Positions 1-13,640 of a stretch of DNA of 64,000 nt are shown piece by piece. The stretch's first letter is position 1; each line of letters begins with the position of its first letter. The notes under the pieces were generated by a model. That model worked only from the letters and a program-made list of their open reading frames with translations. It did no database searches and had not been told where the DNA came from. Location of the stretch: NCBI GenBank assembly GCA_964019135.1, contig OZ025256.1:43310035-43374034 (forward strand), written 5' to 3'. This DNA is from Arenicola marina (taxonomy: Eukaryota > Annelida > Polychaeta > Arenicolidae). The translations under genes and the position numbers were made by a program.

Positions 1-1041
1 CCGGTGTAACATGACCAGCTGTCCCCCCATGACAGCCTGTCCCCCCTGCAGTTCGGGTATACGCGCGGAGGAGGTCACTAGTTATGGGAGGGACACATTG
101 TCATGGGCTGAATATACCTTGAACGGACAGGGGGTGGGAGTGGGGGTGGGCATGTTGTCATGGGTTGAATATAGCTATGTCCCTTTAGTCTAGCATGAGA
201 TCACCGATTTACGTGGGTTAAGGGACATAGGGAGGGGGGGGGACATGCTGTCACGGGTTAAAATACAGCCATGACCAGGTGTCCCCTTAGTTTAGCATTG
301 GATCACTGATCCAGGTGGGTTAAGGGATAGAGAGAGGGGGGGACATGTTGTCATGGGTTAATTATAGCTATGACCAGATGTCCCCTTAGCTTAGCACGGG
401 CTTACCGATATATGTGGGTTAAGGGACATGGGGAGGGGGGGACATCCTGTCAAGGGTTGATATACAGCCATGACCAAATGTCCCCTTAGTTTAGCATTGG
501 ACCACACATCCAGGTGGGTTAAGGGACCCCAGCATGGGGGGGACGTGTTGTCATGGGTTGAATATAGCGATGACCACATGTCCCCTTATTGTAGCACGAA
601 ATTACCCATCTAAGTGGGTTAAGGGATATGGGCAGGGGGGGGGACATGCCGTCACGGTGTAACATGACCGGGAGTCCCCCCATGACAGCGTGTCCCCCTG
701 CAACTTTAATGTATGCGCGCATATTAGGGCATTAGTTATGGGGGGACACATTGTCATTGGCTGAATATATCTTAAGATACATGGGGAGGCGGGGGGGTGG
801 GGACATACTGTCACGGGTTAAGATACAGCCATGACCAGGTGTCCCCTTGGAATAGCATTGGTTCGTTGATCCAAGTGGGTTCAGGGACATATGGGAAGGG
901 TGGCTGGCATGTTGTCATGGGCCTAATTTAGCTCTGACCAGGTCTCCCTTTAGCTTGGCAGGGAATTACCGATTGTTAAGGGATATGGAAATTGGGGGGG
1001 TGGGGGACATGCTATCACCGGTTAAAATACAGTCATGATCA
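1..1041. repeat. G-rich minisatellite array, left part
   Basis: Degenerate tandem repeat with units of about 100 bp. Each unit runs from a TGTCCCCTTAG-type start through GATCCAGGTGGGTTAAGGGACA, a poly-G tract and a CATGCTGTCACGGGTTA segment to an ATGACCAGG end. A longer unit type (about 155-165 bp) carries AACATGACCAGCTGTCCCCC and TATACGCGC. The array resumes at 4603 after an inserted transposon. The short ORFs inside it are repeat artefacts. Confidence 0.9.
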
Positions 1042-4000
1042 GGGCCCGTAAGTTCGAAACCGCGAGGGCAAAAAATCTTGCCCCCGCGTGACGTTTTGCC
1101 TCTATTTGGCCTCGCCACCAACTTTTCGCCCTAATCGGTAAGTTCGAAAAACTCCCCCTGAAATTTGCCCCGAATTTGACTCTACTTTGTCCCAAATGAA
1201 GGACAGCTTCTGAGCCGGCCCTGATCGGGGGCTGAAAGCGGGGCAAGGTCTGCACGCATTGACGAGTGTTCTTGCAGACAACTTAGACGATTTGATTTCA
1301 TTTCCAAGTACTAATTAAGAGCTACGCAAGAGTTTTTATGAAATTACGGGTAATTATATCGCGTTATCTGCATAAATTATAAATTTGGACTAAAGAAAAA
1401 ACGTGTTACCACTTTTTGTATATGACGGATTATATATATATAGCCTAGGCCTACTCACGTAATGTGTCATTTGTGGATATCCATTGTTCATACACTGAAA
1501 TTGTGTTACTTGTTCTTGATTATATTCTAGTTGTCTAACGCTATATGCTTGTTGTCGTTATGTATGGTGCTAACTTATTGTACCATGGTATTATCAAGGC
1601 TTTCCGAGTACAACTGGTGCAATTGATTGCACTCACATCCTCACAAAGCTGTTGTTTCATATTAATATTATATTCGCAAAATGTTTCCGTTACAGAACTG
1701 TAGTGATTGTCCATGCCATCATGGCCCTAGAAATGGAAGACAAAAGGGACGATATCCCGGGTGCGGGGCTATGGTTTTTCGGTAGAGGCAAACACATTTT
1801 CTTGGGGTGCGACGAGGGGTGCCTTTATGTTTTGGGCCATGGGGAGGTTAAACTTTTTTACTCGGGCATTATGTGTTTCTTAGGAAATAGAGGATTTTTT
1901 TTTGGCAAAGGGCAAGGCACGATTTTTTTAAAACTAACTACGGAGCCAAAGTTTGTTTACAAAACAACCATTGGTCAATAGTCCCTAAGTGTAAGATACT
2001 TTGCAAATGTGACGGCTTTAGCCACAATAACTGAGAAAAATATGGACATAGTTAATTGCTTTATTATTGTCTGTTTAACTTCCTCGAATGTTTTTACTGT
2101 TACTACTTGAAATTCTTATGAGACATCAAAATACATTTTTGCTACTCGTTGTTGATGACATATATAGGTCAATAAACTGGGATGCGAGGCGAAGAGGACA
2201 GCAAGCCGAGGTAAAGTTGCGAACCAATACTTCGAGTTTGGCCACGTATACATGACGTATGACTTATGTCCCCCCCCCCGCCCCCACTACCCGCCTGAAC
2301 TATGAATGATAAGACGAACGCATCTTATAATCTATCGTTTATTCAACTTCATTCAAGTACAGCACAATGGCGTCGCTAGCCGAGCACGACAGCTAAGGGT
2401 CACCAGATTCTAATCTGTGAAGTGTAGCTTCCACATAGATGGTTTAGGTATCGGCCAGTCTCTGCTGCGCAGCATAAGTGGCCGTCATCTGTCGGTACAA
2501 TTGCAGTTGGGTATCTGCCACGACGTGCCTAGTCTTGCGCTTAAACTGCTGGTCCGGCATTCGTGTAGCTGATGCAACTGCATTCACGTGCGAAATAAAA
2601 CATTGATTTACAAATCATTTTCTGCGTTAAGATCTATGTCGTCCAGCTTTTTTCCCAATAATAGATGATTGGTTTGAAGAGTAACTACAGATATGTAATT
2701 AATGCATTATAGCACTAACAGCAAGCCCACTTACCAGCTGTGTTAGAAAACTTGAGGATGTGTGATTAATATTCATTATTGGAGTTAATAAATATTACCT
2801 CAGTTGAGATCAACAAATAATTCACCGTTATCAGCCAAGCCCCAAAAGACCTTACCTATGACAATAGCAGAATTAATAAACGCAAAGTCCAGTATGTGTG
2901 TGAACTTGCTGGTATCATTCACCAAGGTTCAGTTGAGTGACACTGCAGACCATTTATCACATTCTCTGAAACAAAGCTTCATATATTAATCAACAATGAA
3001 TATGTGTGGGAGGCTTATGCTTTATTTTCTTTGCTGGCATGTTAAAGTACTACATAAGCTGTCATAACATGCTTAAATCATAGAAATGTCCCACATATCA
3101 TATATTTTGCAAGTTCATATTATGGAGACCAATCAAATATTTCCTGTCTATGCACATGATTTAATTTAGAACTCATTAACTGTTTATACCATACTATTAG
3201 TACAGTGCTAATGTAAAAGAAAGTTTGAGGAAATAATATTACAAATATTACTATTAAATGGCATTGTCAGAATGATCCATCGCATACTCGGGATATAATT
3301 CACAAAAAGTGGCTTCATTAAGTAATGAATTTCAATCAAAACTCACATGGCCACAGGATATATAAACATGTAATTGTAACTGATCCAATACAAAAGAGAC
3401 ATATAACTGTCATATATAGTAATCAGACCAGTGACTTGCATGTAACAGGGATTGCGCACTAAGGCAACACGGTAAAACTGATTTGAAGATCACTTAGACA
3501 TGTCAGGTAATATCTTAAATTTATATGAATAAAATAATGAAAGTGCATTTTTCCAAGTCAGGTAACTAATTACTGGTTCACCTGCTATAAGCCTATGTAT
3601 ACCATATCATTATTCTGGATTATTAACAAATGTATACTTTAATATTAGATCCATTACATATCTATTATGTCAAGAATGTATAGCCCCAATTGAGTTGATC
3701 AATTCAAAAAATAAAGTCTAACCTAGAAAATTTTACACAGAACTAACCGCAATTATAATACATTTAGCATCCACTCATATTATATATGGGTTGGACATTG
3801 TCAGTGACATTACACCACAGCCACAACTGCTCACTTACCTCTGTCAATCACAATTAGGCCTAGTATATATCCAACATACACCAGCCCCCTATGTATAATG
3901 TTAATACAATATCCATCATGCACCAGCCCCAAGGGCATGGGGGGGGGGGGGTGATATGTGATAGACATAGTACTAATTATGATCAACAGAGGTGAACGCT

Positions 4001-4602
4001 TGTGATTACAGCGACTGCAAGTAAAACATGAGTCAAATCTGTCATATAAAAAAGGTTTGTAGTGTTGCCATGTACCATTGTTCCCACACACCACCCACCT
4101 GCCATTGGCATTGTGGCTCCGGTGCTGACACTGCCCTCGACGCACTCGATTCTACACGCCCCGCCCCGAGATGTAAACACTGTCACGGCAAATTTGCGCG
4201 CAAGCACATAACTTACCTGCTAATCAAGCTTGTCATGTAAGTCCATGCCATGCCTCTTGGCGTTTGCCCTTCGTTATAGAGCAGCCTTTAAAGGGCCCGA
4301 TATACATGGGTTTATTGTCATTGATGCCTTTTAGCAACATTCTGCCTTCACTCCTCGGGCAACATCCTTGTTTACTGTCTGCACTTCCGCTCATGTGTTG
4401 CAGGAAATAGTCATCTCGGTAAAATCTCGCGGTAGAAACTCGCCCCCGGGAAATGGTTTTCGGGGCCAAAAGCGAAATGCGTTCGAACTTACGGATCGGG
4501 GCCTTTTTTCGGAAAACGCCCCGCCTTGGCCTTGCCCTGAGGCAAGGCACAATTCCCCGCCCCCGTTTTGCCCGCAATTTGCCCTATCGAACTTACGGGC
4601 CC
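1042..4602. mobile_element. Non-autonomous TIR DNA transposon inserted in the minisatellite
   Basis: The ends are perfect inverted repeats: GGGCCCGTAAGTTCGA at 1042-1057 and its reverse complement at 4587-4602. The core motif recurs subterminally (GTAAGTTCGAA near 1138; TTCGAACTTAC near 4483), which is typical of transposase-binding sites. Both flanks are the same minisatellite, so removing the element nearly restores a repeat unit. The 3.5-kb interior is AT-rich with no long ORF, so no transposase is encoded. The target-site duplication is ambiguous because the flanking repeat and the TIR share bases, so I do not assign a superfamily. Confidence 0.8.
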
Positions 4603-5960
4603 AGGTGTCCCCTTAATTTAGCATTGGATTACTGATCCAGGTGGGTTAAAGGACATAGAGAGGGGGGGGGACATGCTGTCATGGGTTAATAATAGCTTTG
4701 AATAAATGCCCCCTTAGCTTGGCACGGAATTACCGATTTATGTGGGTTAAGGGACATAGGGAGGGGGGGGACATCCTGTCACGGGCTAATATACAGCTAT
4801 GACTAAATGTCCCCTTAGTTTAGCATTGGACCACACATCCAGGTGGGTTAAGGGACCCCAGCAGGGGGAGAACGTGTTGTCATGGATTGAATATAGCTAT
4901 GACCACATGTCCCCTTATTCTAGCACGAAATTACCTATCTAAGTGAGTTAAGGGATATGGAGAGGGGGGGGGGCATGCTGTCACGGTGTAACATGACCAG
5001 CTGTCCCCCCATGACAGCGTGTCCCCTCTGCAGTTCTAATGTATACGCGCAAAGGAGGACACTAGTTATGGGGGGACACGTTGTCATGGGTTGAATATAT
5101 CTTCAGATACATGGCAAGGGATGGGGGGACATGCTGTCACCGTGTAACATGACCAGCTGTCCCCCCATGACAGCGTGTCCCCTCTCCAGTTCTAATGTAT
5201 ACGCGCAAAGGAGGACACTAGTTATGTGGGGACACATTGTCATGGGTTGAATATATCTTCAGATACATGGCAAGGGATGGGGGGACATGCTGTCACGGTG
5301 TAAATGCAGCCATGACCAGGTGTCTCCTTAGTTTAGCATTGGATCACTGATCCAGGTGGGTTAAGAGACATGGGGAGGGGGGGTGGGCATCCTGTCACGG
5401 GTTAATATAAAGCCATGACCAGGTGTCCCCTTAATTTAGCACTGGATCACTGATCCAGGTGGCTCAAGGGACATGGGCAGGGGGGGGCATGCTGTCACGG
5501 TGTAACATGACCAGCTGTCCCCCCATGACAGCGTGTCCCCTCTGCAGTTCTAATGTATACGCGCAAAGGAGGACACTAGTTATGGGGGGACACGTTGTCA
5601 TGGGTTGAATATATCTTCAGATACATGGCAAGGGATGGGGGGACATGCTGTCACGGTGTAAATGCAGCCATGACCAGGTGTCTCCTTAGTTTAGCATTGG
5701 ATCACTGATCCAGGTGGGTTAAGAGACATGGGGAGGGGGGGGGGCATCCTGTCACGGGTTAATATAAAGCCATGACCAGGTGTCCCCTTAATTTAGCTCT
5801 GGATCACTGATCCAGGTGGCCCCAGGGACATGGGCAGGGGGGGGGGGCATGCTGTCACGGTGTAACATGACCAGCCGTCCCCCCATGACAGCGTGTCCCC
5901 CCTGAAATTTTAATGTTTACGTGCAAATGAGGACACTAGTTATGGGGGGACATGTTGCCA
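4603..5960. repeat. G-rich minisatellite array, right part, with higher-order units
   Basis: Continuation of the array at 1-1041. Here the ~100-bp and ~160-bp unit types combine into a larger unit: the block beginning CTGTCACGGTGTAACATGACC recurs near 4977, 5133, 5490 and 5855, and the ~360-bp block between the last two repeats the preceding one almost exactly. Array homology ends near 5960. Confidence 0.88.
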
Positions 5961-6249
5961 TAGAGAACATTGTGGTAAAACGATAACTCAATAAGTTGTC
6001 AAACTATAAAATCATGAATGTTGGTATCGATGTTAGTATTTAAAATCAAGCTTTCGCGATTAATAAATACAACTAAGTGTACCGTTGGAGAGTAAACTTT
6101 GACTAGATGGTAGTCGAAGAGCGGCGAATAATAGCTGTATAACCCTGACCGCTATTAGACCCTGGCAGCCAACCTACCGGCTGTGCCTTACCCGAAACAT
6201 AGTAATGAGGGCAGACATGTGGGGATTACATTGTACAAGTGATCGAATA
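5961..6249. other. Short intergenic sequence
   Basis: Unique-looking DNA between two tandem arrays. No ORF, splice-flanked exon or RNA gene is visible. Confidence 0.5.
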
Positions 6250-7668
6250 GGATTACGATTACTAGGGAAAATCATTACAACCAATACGATTACTCGGGAA
6301 TATCATTACAACCAATACGATTACTCGGGAATATCATTACAACCAATACGATTACTCGGGAATATCATTACAACCAATACGATTACTCGGGAATATCATT
6401 ACAACCAATACGATTACTCGAGAATATCATTACAACCAATACGATTACTCGAGAATATCATTACAACCAATACGATTACTCGGGAATATCATTACAACCA
6501 ATACGATTACTCGAGAATATCATTACAACCAATACGATTACTCGGGAATATCATTGCAACCAATACGATTACTCGGGAATATCATTTCAACCAATACGAT
6601 TACACGGGAATATCATTGCAACCAATACGATTACTCGGGAATATCATTACAACCAATACGATTACTCGGGAATATCATTACAAGCAATACGATTACTCGG
6701 GAATATCATTACAACCAATACGATTACTCGAGAATATCATTACAACCAATACGATTACTCGAGAATATCATTACAACCAATACGATTACTCGGGAATATC
6801 ATTACAACCAATACGATTACTCGAGAATATCATTACAACCAATACGATTACTCGGGAATATCATTGCAACCAATACGATTACTCGGGAATATCATTTCAA
6901 CCAATACGATTACTCGGGAATATCATTGCAACCAATACGATTACTCGGGAATATCATTACAACCAATACGATTACTCGGGAATATCATTACAACCAATAC
7001 GATTACTCGAGAATATCATTACAACCAATACGATTACCCGAGAATATCATTACAACCAATACGATTACTCGAGAATATCATTACAACCAATACGATTACT
7101 CGGGAATATCATTGCAACCAATACGATTACTCGGGAATATCATTTCAACCAATACGATTACTCGGGAATATCATTTCAACCAATACGATTACTCGGGAAT
7201 ATCATTACAACCAATACGATTACTCGGGAATATCATTACAAGCAATACGATTACTCGAGAATATCATTACAACCAATACGATTACTCGAGAATATCATTA
7301 CAACCAATACGATTACTCGAGAATATCATTACAACCAATACGATTACTCGGGAATATCATTACAACCAATACGATTACTCGAGAATATCATTACAACCAA
7401 TACGATTACTCGGGAATATCATTGCAACCAATACGATTACTCGGGAATATCATTTCAACCAATACGATTACACGGGAATATCATTGCAACCAATACGATT
7501 ACTCGGGAATATCATTACAACCAATACGATTACTCGGGAATATCATTACAACCAATACGATTACTCGGGAATATCATTACAACCAATACGATTACTCGGG
7601 AATATCATTACAAGCAATACGATTACTCGGGAATATCGTTACGACCAATACGATTACTCGGGGATTAC
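6250..7668. repeat. 31-bp tandem satellite with ~310-bp higher-order repeat
   Basis: About 45 copies of a 31-bp unit (core AATATCATTACAACCAATAC, then GATTACTCGGG). Units vary at fixed sites: CGGGA or CGAGA; ATTAC, ATTGC or ATTTC; AACC or AAGC. The ATTGC-ATTTC pairs recur at 6553/6584, 6863/6894, 7111/7142 and 7421/7452, giving spacings of 310, 248 and 310 bp, that is 10-, 8- and 10-unit higher-order repeats. Because 31 is not a multiple of 3 and the unit has no stop in these frames, all three plus frames stay open; the long ORFs here are artefacts. Confidence 0.97.
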
Positions 7669-8130
7669 TCTATAACACCTCTTCCCATCTATCTACATAT
7701 ACATGTACAACAATGACACCAGCATGGACCACCCTCCCTCGTCCACAACTCCCACCAATCGCCCCACACACCCACTGGCAACATACAGGTGCCTCCAGGA
7801 TATTTGGACTTTTCCTAGCTGTGCAAGGCAAACGAGATAGTGCTGGGGTTGGGCGGCACACTACCGGCTTAATTGGTTATGTCTGGTTACATCTGGGGTG
7901 GGGCAGGGAGGACCGAAAGGGTGGGTGGGCGGTGGGGGGGGGGGGCAGTGGAGTATAGAACGTGTGACGCTCAATTGTAGACTAAAGCAACCCGATTGAT
8001 AATTTGCCAATTAGTCACTGAAAGTAATCAAGATTGCGTTGTTGACATTAGCAATGTTATCGATTACGAATATGACAACATGAGTTTCAATGCCTACGTA
8101 ATCGATTACGATAATAAAGAGATTACGGTT
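7669..8130. other. Intergenic, containing a dispersed repeat
   Basis: No gene seen. The stretch near 7890-7995 (GGGGCAGGGAGGACCGAAA, a poly-G run, then AGAACGTGTG and a GACTAAAGCA motif) is related to 13420-13530, where the same order of motifs occurs. It looks like a dispersed repeat with a variable G-tract. Confidence 0.6.
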
Positions 8131-8350
8131 ACTGATTATGATAACCCGATACTGATTATAATAACCCGATACTGATTATAATAACCCGATACTGATTATA
8201 ATAACCCGATACTGATTATGATAACCCGACACTGATTATAATAACCCGATACTGATTATGATAACCCGATACTGATTATGATAACCCCATACTGATTATG
8301 ATAACCCGATACTGATTATGATAACCCCATACTGATTATGATAACCCGAT
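8131..8350. repeat. 20-bp tandem repeat, 11 copies
   Basis: Eleven contiguous units of exactly 20 bp (ACTGATTATRATAACCCGAT) begin every 20 bp from 8131. Variation is limited to the ATA/ATG position and CCCGAT/CCCCAT/CCCGAC. A degenerate twelfth unit follows. Confidence 0.95.
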
Positions 8351-8359
8351 AATGATTAT

Positions 8360-11300
8360 TACCCTATGTCAGAATAGATGGTAGTCTAAAACCCCACCTC
8401 TGAGACGGGGGTGGAGGGGAGGGGGGGGGGAGGACAGGTGGTAGCCGGTGGGGATAGGGGATAGGCGGCGGAGGCGGCGGTCGGTAGCGGCTATGGTTTT
8501 CGCGGCTATGGGCGAGGTGTGAATTGCGTCTGCTGGGGATTATACCTCTGCATATATCGAAACAGAGTGAGGCTTCGTCTCACTGACTTTTGATGTCAAG
8601 AGCTACACCGGGATATACTTGATTAGGCATGACTTGATTTTTTCAGATTGTTTTCAGATACTCTAAAGATACTCTAAAGACGAACTACAGCCAAGTATTT
8701 ACGGCTCATTTGTGAGCATCATAACAGGTCCTAGATAATGGTCTTTGTGGACACATCGAGTCGAAAATTGCAATTACAGGGTGGTAGAGCAAGGGAATTT
8801 TTTTCTTGATATTGACTTGACAGAACTATATGGTTTGGGGCTGCATACCTTACAAATAGTAAGAATTTACTTGTGGTATCATTGTCAATTGTCTTGATTG
8901 AAGATTGATATCAAGATAACACGGATACCAGGTGATCAAATCAAACCTTTTCTCCCCCTGATTTGACTACCAGTATTGAAAATGATTCATCTGAATCTCC
9001 TTGGAACTGCATGCAAATAGTTGTGTAAACAATCGCTAGATATATATCACCCAAACAAGATGTGACATAAATATTTAGCATGTGCTATCATTAGGTATAA
9101 CACACTAAGGTAAACTGTTAACAGCTTAGAACAGCAAGTGTTCCCAATAGAAATCGTTAAATTGTTCAAGAGGAATTGATTTATGGTATTGCATCAAACA
9201 ATACATTTACTGTGAAATACATTTTACATACATACGTTTTATGCATGTGGTATGCCAAATATAGCCATCATTTACCCTACCATCAAAATTTACAAAGCAA
9301 CCACCGTTAAACCTTTTAAAATTATAATGTATATGAGACTAATATACAAAATGTTATTTATGTACGAAATACTAACTTTTTTTATTCTCTCTATGGAAAC
9401 ATGAAGAATTGATTCAAGTATCAGATATAATAATGATAACATTTACAAGTTGATACAAGTTTATTAAAAATTAAAGGTATTAAAGGGGGCGGGGGGGTTC
9501 CTGTTAAATCATGGTAAATTTGCAATATTTTATTGTTTGATGAATACACCACTGTTTGATGAACTAAACTTTATTCTCTAGGGTTTGTTATCTTCTTTAA
9601 AACTGCATCATAAATCGCTGTTGTGCGTAGTAATTAAGTTATTTATAAAGTGCCTATAAGTTCTGCAAAATCTTCTAACCATGTGAATCCCTTTTATCTA
9701 TTGCTATGTCATGATAAATCATATACCTGAACAGGCAATATCCATTTCATTGTATATATATAGACAGGTCAGCCAAGACAGATACCCGAGCAGGCACAAC
9801 CCGACTCTCCTCATTCCACAGGTATTAATTACATACCTATAACGACACTATTATATATATAGATCTAGCCTAACAAGATCCCATGAACCTGCTGTCTGGA
9901 ACTGGGACCTTTGTCTAGATATGATGTTGAACTGTGAAGCCGATACAAACCAGCCCCCCCCCCCCCACCCCCGCCTCCCTGCGCGAGGTGCCCCGCCGCC
10001 CCACCACCCCCATCCCTCGTCACCCTAACCTCCCCAAAAACGAACCCCAACTAAACTCTGGAATTTGCATAGAGGCAGACCTGCACCCTGGAACGCTAAT
10101 GAATTGACAGATTGTACTCACTGAGTTGCCTTGCCCATGTGGTGATCAGCTGTCGCATTGCCGGTCCCAGGACGTCTTGCCACGGGAGTTGGATCCCATG
10201 TGCGTTGTTGAGCCTCCGCCTTCTGTCATCCTTGTCTTCTTTGGTTGGGGGTGCCAACGAGCGGCGAGGCATGGCAACCGGCATAGGTATCCGAGGGAAA
10301 TGCCAGAAGAGCGCGACAATCGCCGGTTGCGGTGGCAAGCGTAATGTGATTGACAAAGTAACGTGTTCGAAGCGCGCGTAGACTAAGGAAGTGACGAAGT
10401 AGCGACGACTCTGGATTCCGTGATTAGTGGACATTGGCCATATCCGCGAACCTTAAAAGGGGACCGGCCGCTATGAAATGGGCGATTGCTTGGACAAGAA
10501 CAAGACACGGCTAGCCATTGGCTGACCCGTCGGCCAGGTCATTGGTCAGTCACGCGCCGTTCCGCGTCACACGCACGATCAGCGTTGTGGCCAGGTCATT
10601 GGGCCAGGTCTGGGAATGGTTACGGATGAAAAGCGCCACGTACGTGAGGGTGTAGGGCTGGGATCAGTCATCCCTGTCATCCCGAAAGATAGAGGAGACC
10701 CCCCCCCCCAGGGGTGCCCTCCCCCGAACCCCCCCGACCCCCCCCGCCACCCCATTGGCCAACGTTGCCATGGCAGTCAGTGAAGGTGTGGACGTGGCAG
10801 CGTTTCTGCATTTGGTTCCAACACCTCTACCTCGTCGGAATAACGGGCGTGGGATGGCAGATAGTGACGCTGCACCCCACTCTGCCAGCAGAGGGCGCTC
10901 GTTCCTCACATCACTTCTGCCCCAAGTCACCGCCCACCACACGGTTGACCCCAACACTCCTGGAGGCACTAACGGTTTTAGAGGGTTTTTAATATTTAAC
11001 AGTTAATTTTCAAAGCAGAATTGTAAAAAATTAGACATTCCGTTGTCGAATGATTACAATGGAAGAGTTTAGCGAGTAAATATGTCAAAATAACACGGGG
11101 TCAAAGTTCAAAACGCTTTACGCCTTTGACCTCGACCGCACTCGAAAATATAGTTCGAAAGTGAAATGGCTTCAAATTAATCAAACTCAAATGCATTCGT
11201 CGGGTATGGTACCAGTGGCACAGTAAATGCTGAAGAGTGGTGTATTTGATGCCAAACCGCGAATGTATCTTCGATACGATTCGTTTCAATTTTCGCGTAT

Positions 11301-12500
11301 GAAGGATAATTCTGATGGTTAAATTTGATGTGGGGCAGAGGGACTATGGCGCAAGTGTAACGCCCTCTGCCGGGAGATCGGCTGCACCCCGCCATGGCAG
11401 GAGGTGAGCTGGGAAGTAGGGAGGGGTGGGTTGGGTAGGGGTTATGGAATGGAAGCGATCCTCGAAGCACTGTAGGTGAGTCACAGGCTGCTTTACGAGG
11501 CACGGACAACAGCGACAATGGAAATGGAATGATTAGAGATAATTCAGTGCAGATAGATAGTTACCGATTGAAAATTAATGTATAAGAACCTCAAATCATG
11601 CGTGAGAACACCGGGGGAAGTTACGAAATACTTAGTTTGTCACAGAGGCACGCGACAAGGGTGTATGCTCAGTCGCCTTTATTTACTTTTTATATCAATG
11701 ATTGAGAAATTATGTTAACCAATGGTAATCCATGTGATGCCCTGCGGAGGTTGTGTAAACATTGTAACATAAACATTATAGTCCAGCTCCTATGTCCAAG
11801 GGGACTGTCAATATATTAATCCCAAGATATTACGCCATCGATATCGAAAAGCTGTTAATTTTATTGGGGAGAACTATTAGAAAAGTTAAAGCATCAATAC
11901 ATAGTCAGAGGCGATCATTCGACGTTTCGTGACGTAATAGTACGTTCTCCGCTTGAAGAGCTGGTGCGCTGTGCGCATGACACGGCCAGTCATACACTTT
12001 CGTTGTCACAAAACCGTTGCAATACATGCCAGATTAAAACGCTTGTCCAGATATTATGAATTGAACACTTATTATGAATAGTACCCCACCACCCAAACGC
12101 AATAAAGATTGTGTACAGATTTCGTACGGCAATTAGCAAACTATGAACCACATCATTATCACAACCACCCAGATAGCTTCAATATTTAATCTTCTGTTGG
12201 TATAGTATGTTAATCTTACGAATAAACGTACGCGGAATCTGACCTTCAACTATTGGAAAAGTAGAAGTAGTGTAGAGATGGAGCAGGATCATCTATTGAA
12301 ACTTCCATCTCGCCCTATTGGTATCACCGCCTTAAGGGACTGTGGCAGAAGGCGTTGTTTGTGTCTTTTATGACACGATGCATTAAATTTCATTCATTCA
12401 CTCATTCAATGACCGTCACGTACCTGGAAGCTTGTAATGAAATGCTACATAAAATGAGCGGTCATGTTGCGTCTGGTAGAGTTTAAAAACGGTTATTTGA
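8360..12500. other. Intergenic region without recognisable genes
   Basis: Mostly AT-rich unique sequence with poly-G/C runs near 8410, 9485, 9955 and 10700. ORFs of 60-113 codons occur on both strands near 10100-11500, but they overlap in several frames, lack splice context and resemble no family I know. A CCAGGTCATTGG motif repeats near 10530 and 10590. I call no gene here. Confidence 0.45.
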
Positions 12501-12599
12501 GTATGGATTTGGACATGTATGACTCGCACAAGGAGTGGGAGATGTGAATAGTTCGTGTATCTGAATTCAGGCAACGTTTATGTGACACTTAGTCAAGAT

Positions 12600-12840
12600 T
12601 CGCTATCTGTTTGGTCGGGTGGATCGACTTTTCGGCATACGGACGTTTTAGCCTATGTTGTTTCGGCCAGGTATTTTTCCAAGCGCGGACGTTTCGGCCC
12701 CGTAGATTTTTTTATACTAGGTTCCAAAACTGTTAGGCCAATTTTGTGTCATTTCTGTGCTTTGTTATGTCTATATTGTCATTTCTGTTTAAAAAAGTCG
12801 TTAAGCAATGCAACAGAATGTAGGACGTTTCAGCTAGAGA
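12600..12840. repeat. Degenerate dispersed repeat with TTTCGGCC motifs
   Basis: Contains several TTTCGG/GGACGTTT motifs, then a segment (about 12770-12830: TTTCTGTTTAAA, GTTAAGCAAT, CAACAGAATGTA) that also occurs in intron 1 of the tandem gene array near 41545-41585, and so in each array copy. This indicates a family shared between distant parts of the window. Confidence 0.5.
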
Positions 12841-13379
12841 TGTGTAAACCGGTTCCAGGGTGAATGAACGGGAGAGGGAGGCCGTAAGTGACAGAAAAAC
12901 TGTCAAAAAGCTGGGACTTCCTATAATTCAACTAAAAGCTAATTGTTCCTTTTCGTAAGGGTCGCGAGAAAGAGGTTGTGGAAGATGAATTGCATGTTAA
13001 AATGGTGGGTCCTTAATGATAAGATAACAAATCGATATTGGAGCTTACCAAGCTTTACAACTGAACAGGACTTTTTAGATGTATTGTCTTGCTGCAAAGG
13101 TATACACAACAATGGATATATATTCAACCAGTATTTAAAGAACGCTCCACTACGGAACACCGACCGATTAGCTTTATCATAACACCTTCTCCAATCCATC
13201 TAAATGGAAAACAAGTAACACAAGGATATAACCCCCCCCCCCCCTCCCCCCCTAACAGCCCCCCCCCCCCAAACAACCTCTACTAACAGCTTACAGGCGA
13301 CTGGACTAATCGTAGCTGTCCAATACCAAGATGATAAGTATGGGATTAGAAAGTGGCACGCAATAATCTATCCAGTCAG
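12841..13379. other. Intergenic, poly-C rich
   Basis: No gene supported. Two long interrupted C-runs lie at 13232-13270. Overlapping short ORFs on both strands near 12940-13200 have no domain signature. Confidence 0.4.
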
Positions 13380-13560
13380 ATTAATTTGTTATGCCATGTT
13401 GTGTCTCAGACGGGGCAGGGAGGACCGAAAAAGGTCGGCAGTGGGGTGGGGTAGGGTGGGGTGGGGTGGGGGGCACTTCAACAGTAGAATTGCAGAACGT
13501 GTGGCACGCTCCATTGGAGACTGAAGCAGGCGGATGACTAGCTATTTCTCGGGGTGGCGG
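13380..13560. repeat. Dispersed repeat copy related to 7850-8000
   Basis: Shares GGGGCAGGGAGGACCGAAA, then a G/T-rich tract, then AGAACGTGTG, ACGCTC and GACTGAAGCA with the copy near 7890-7995. It is followed by more poly-G sequence to 13640. Confidence 0.55.
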
Positions 13561-13640
13561 CGGTGGGGGGGGGGGAGGGGGTATGAAAAACCAGACGGGT
13601 ACATGGGGGTGGTTGGGGGGGGGGGGAGGGGAGGGGCATC

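Noticed and set aside
1652..1981. A 109-codon ORF inside the 3.56-kb transposon
   Set aside because: Low-complexity translation without transposase motifs or splice context.
6205..7716. A 503-codon ORF (and two of ~370 codons) in the plus frames
   Set aside because: They arise because a 31-bp repeat without stops is read in all three frames; there is no non-repetitive coding sequence.
6250..8350. CRISPR-like array
   Set aside because: Units are contiguous with no spacers, the context is eukaryotic and there are no cas genes.
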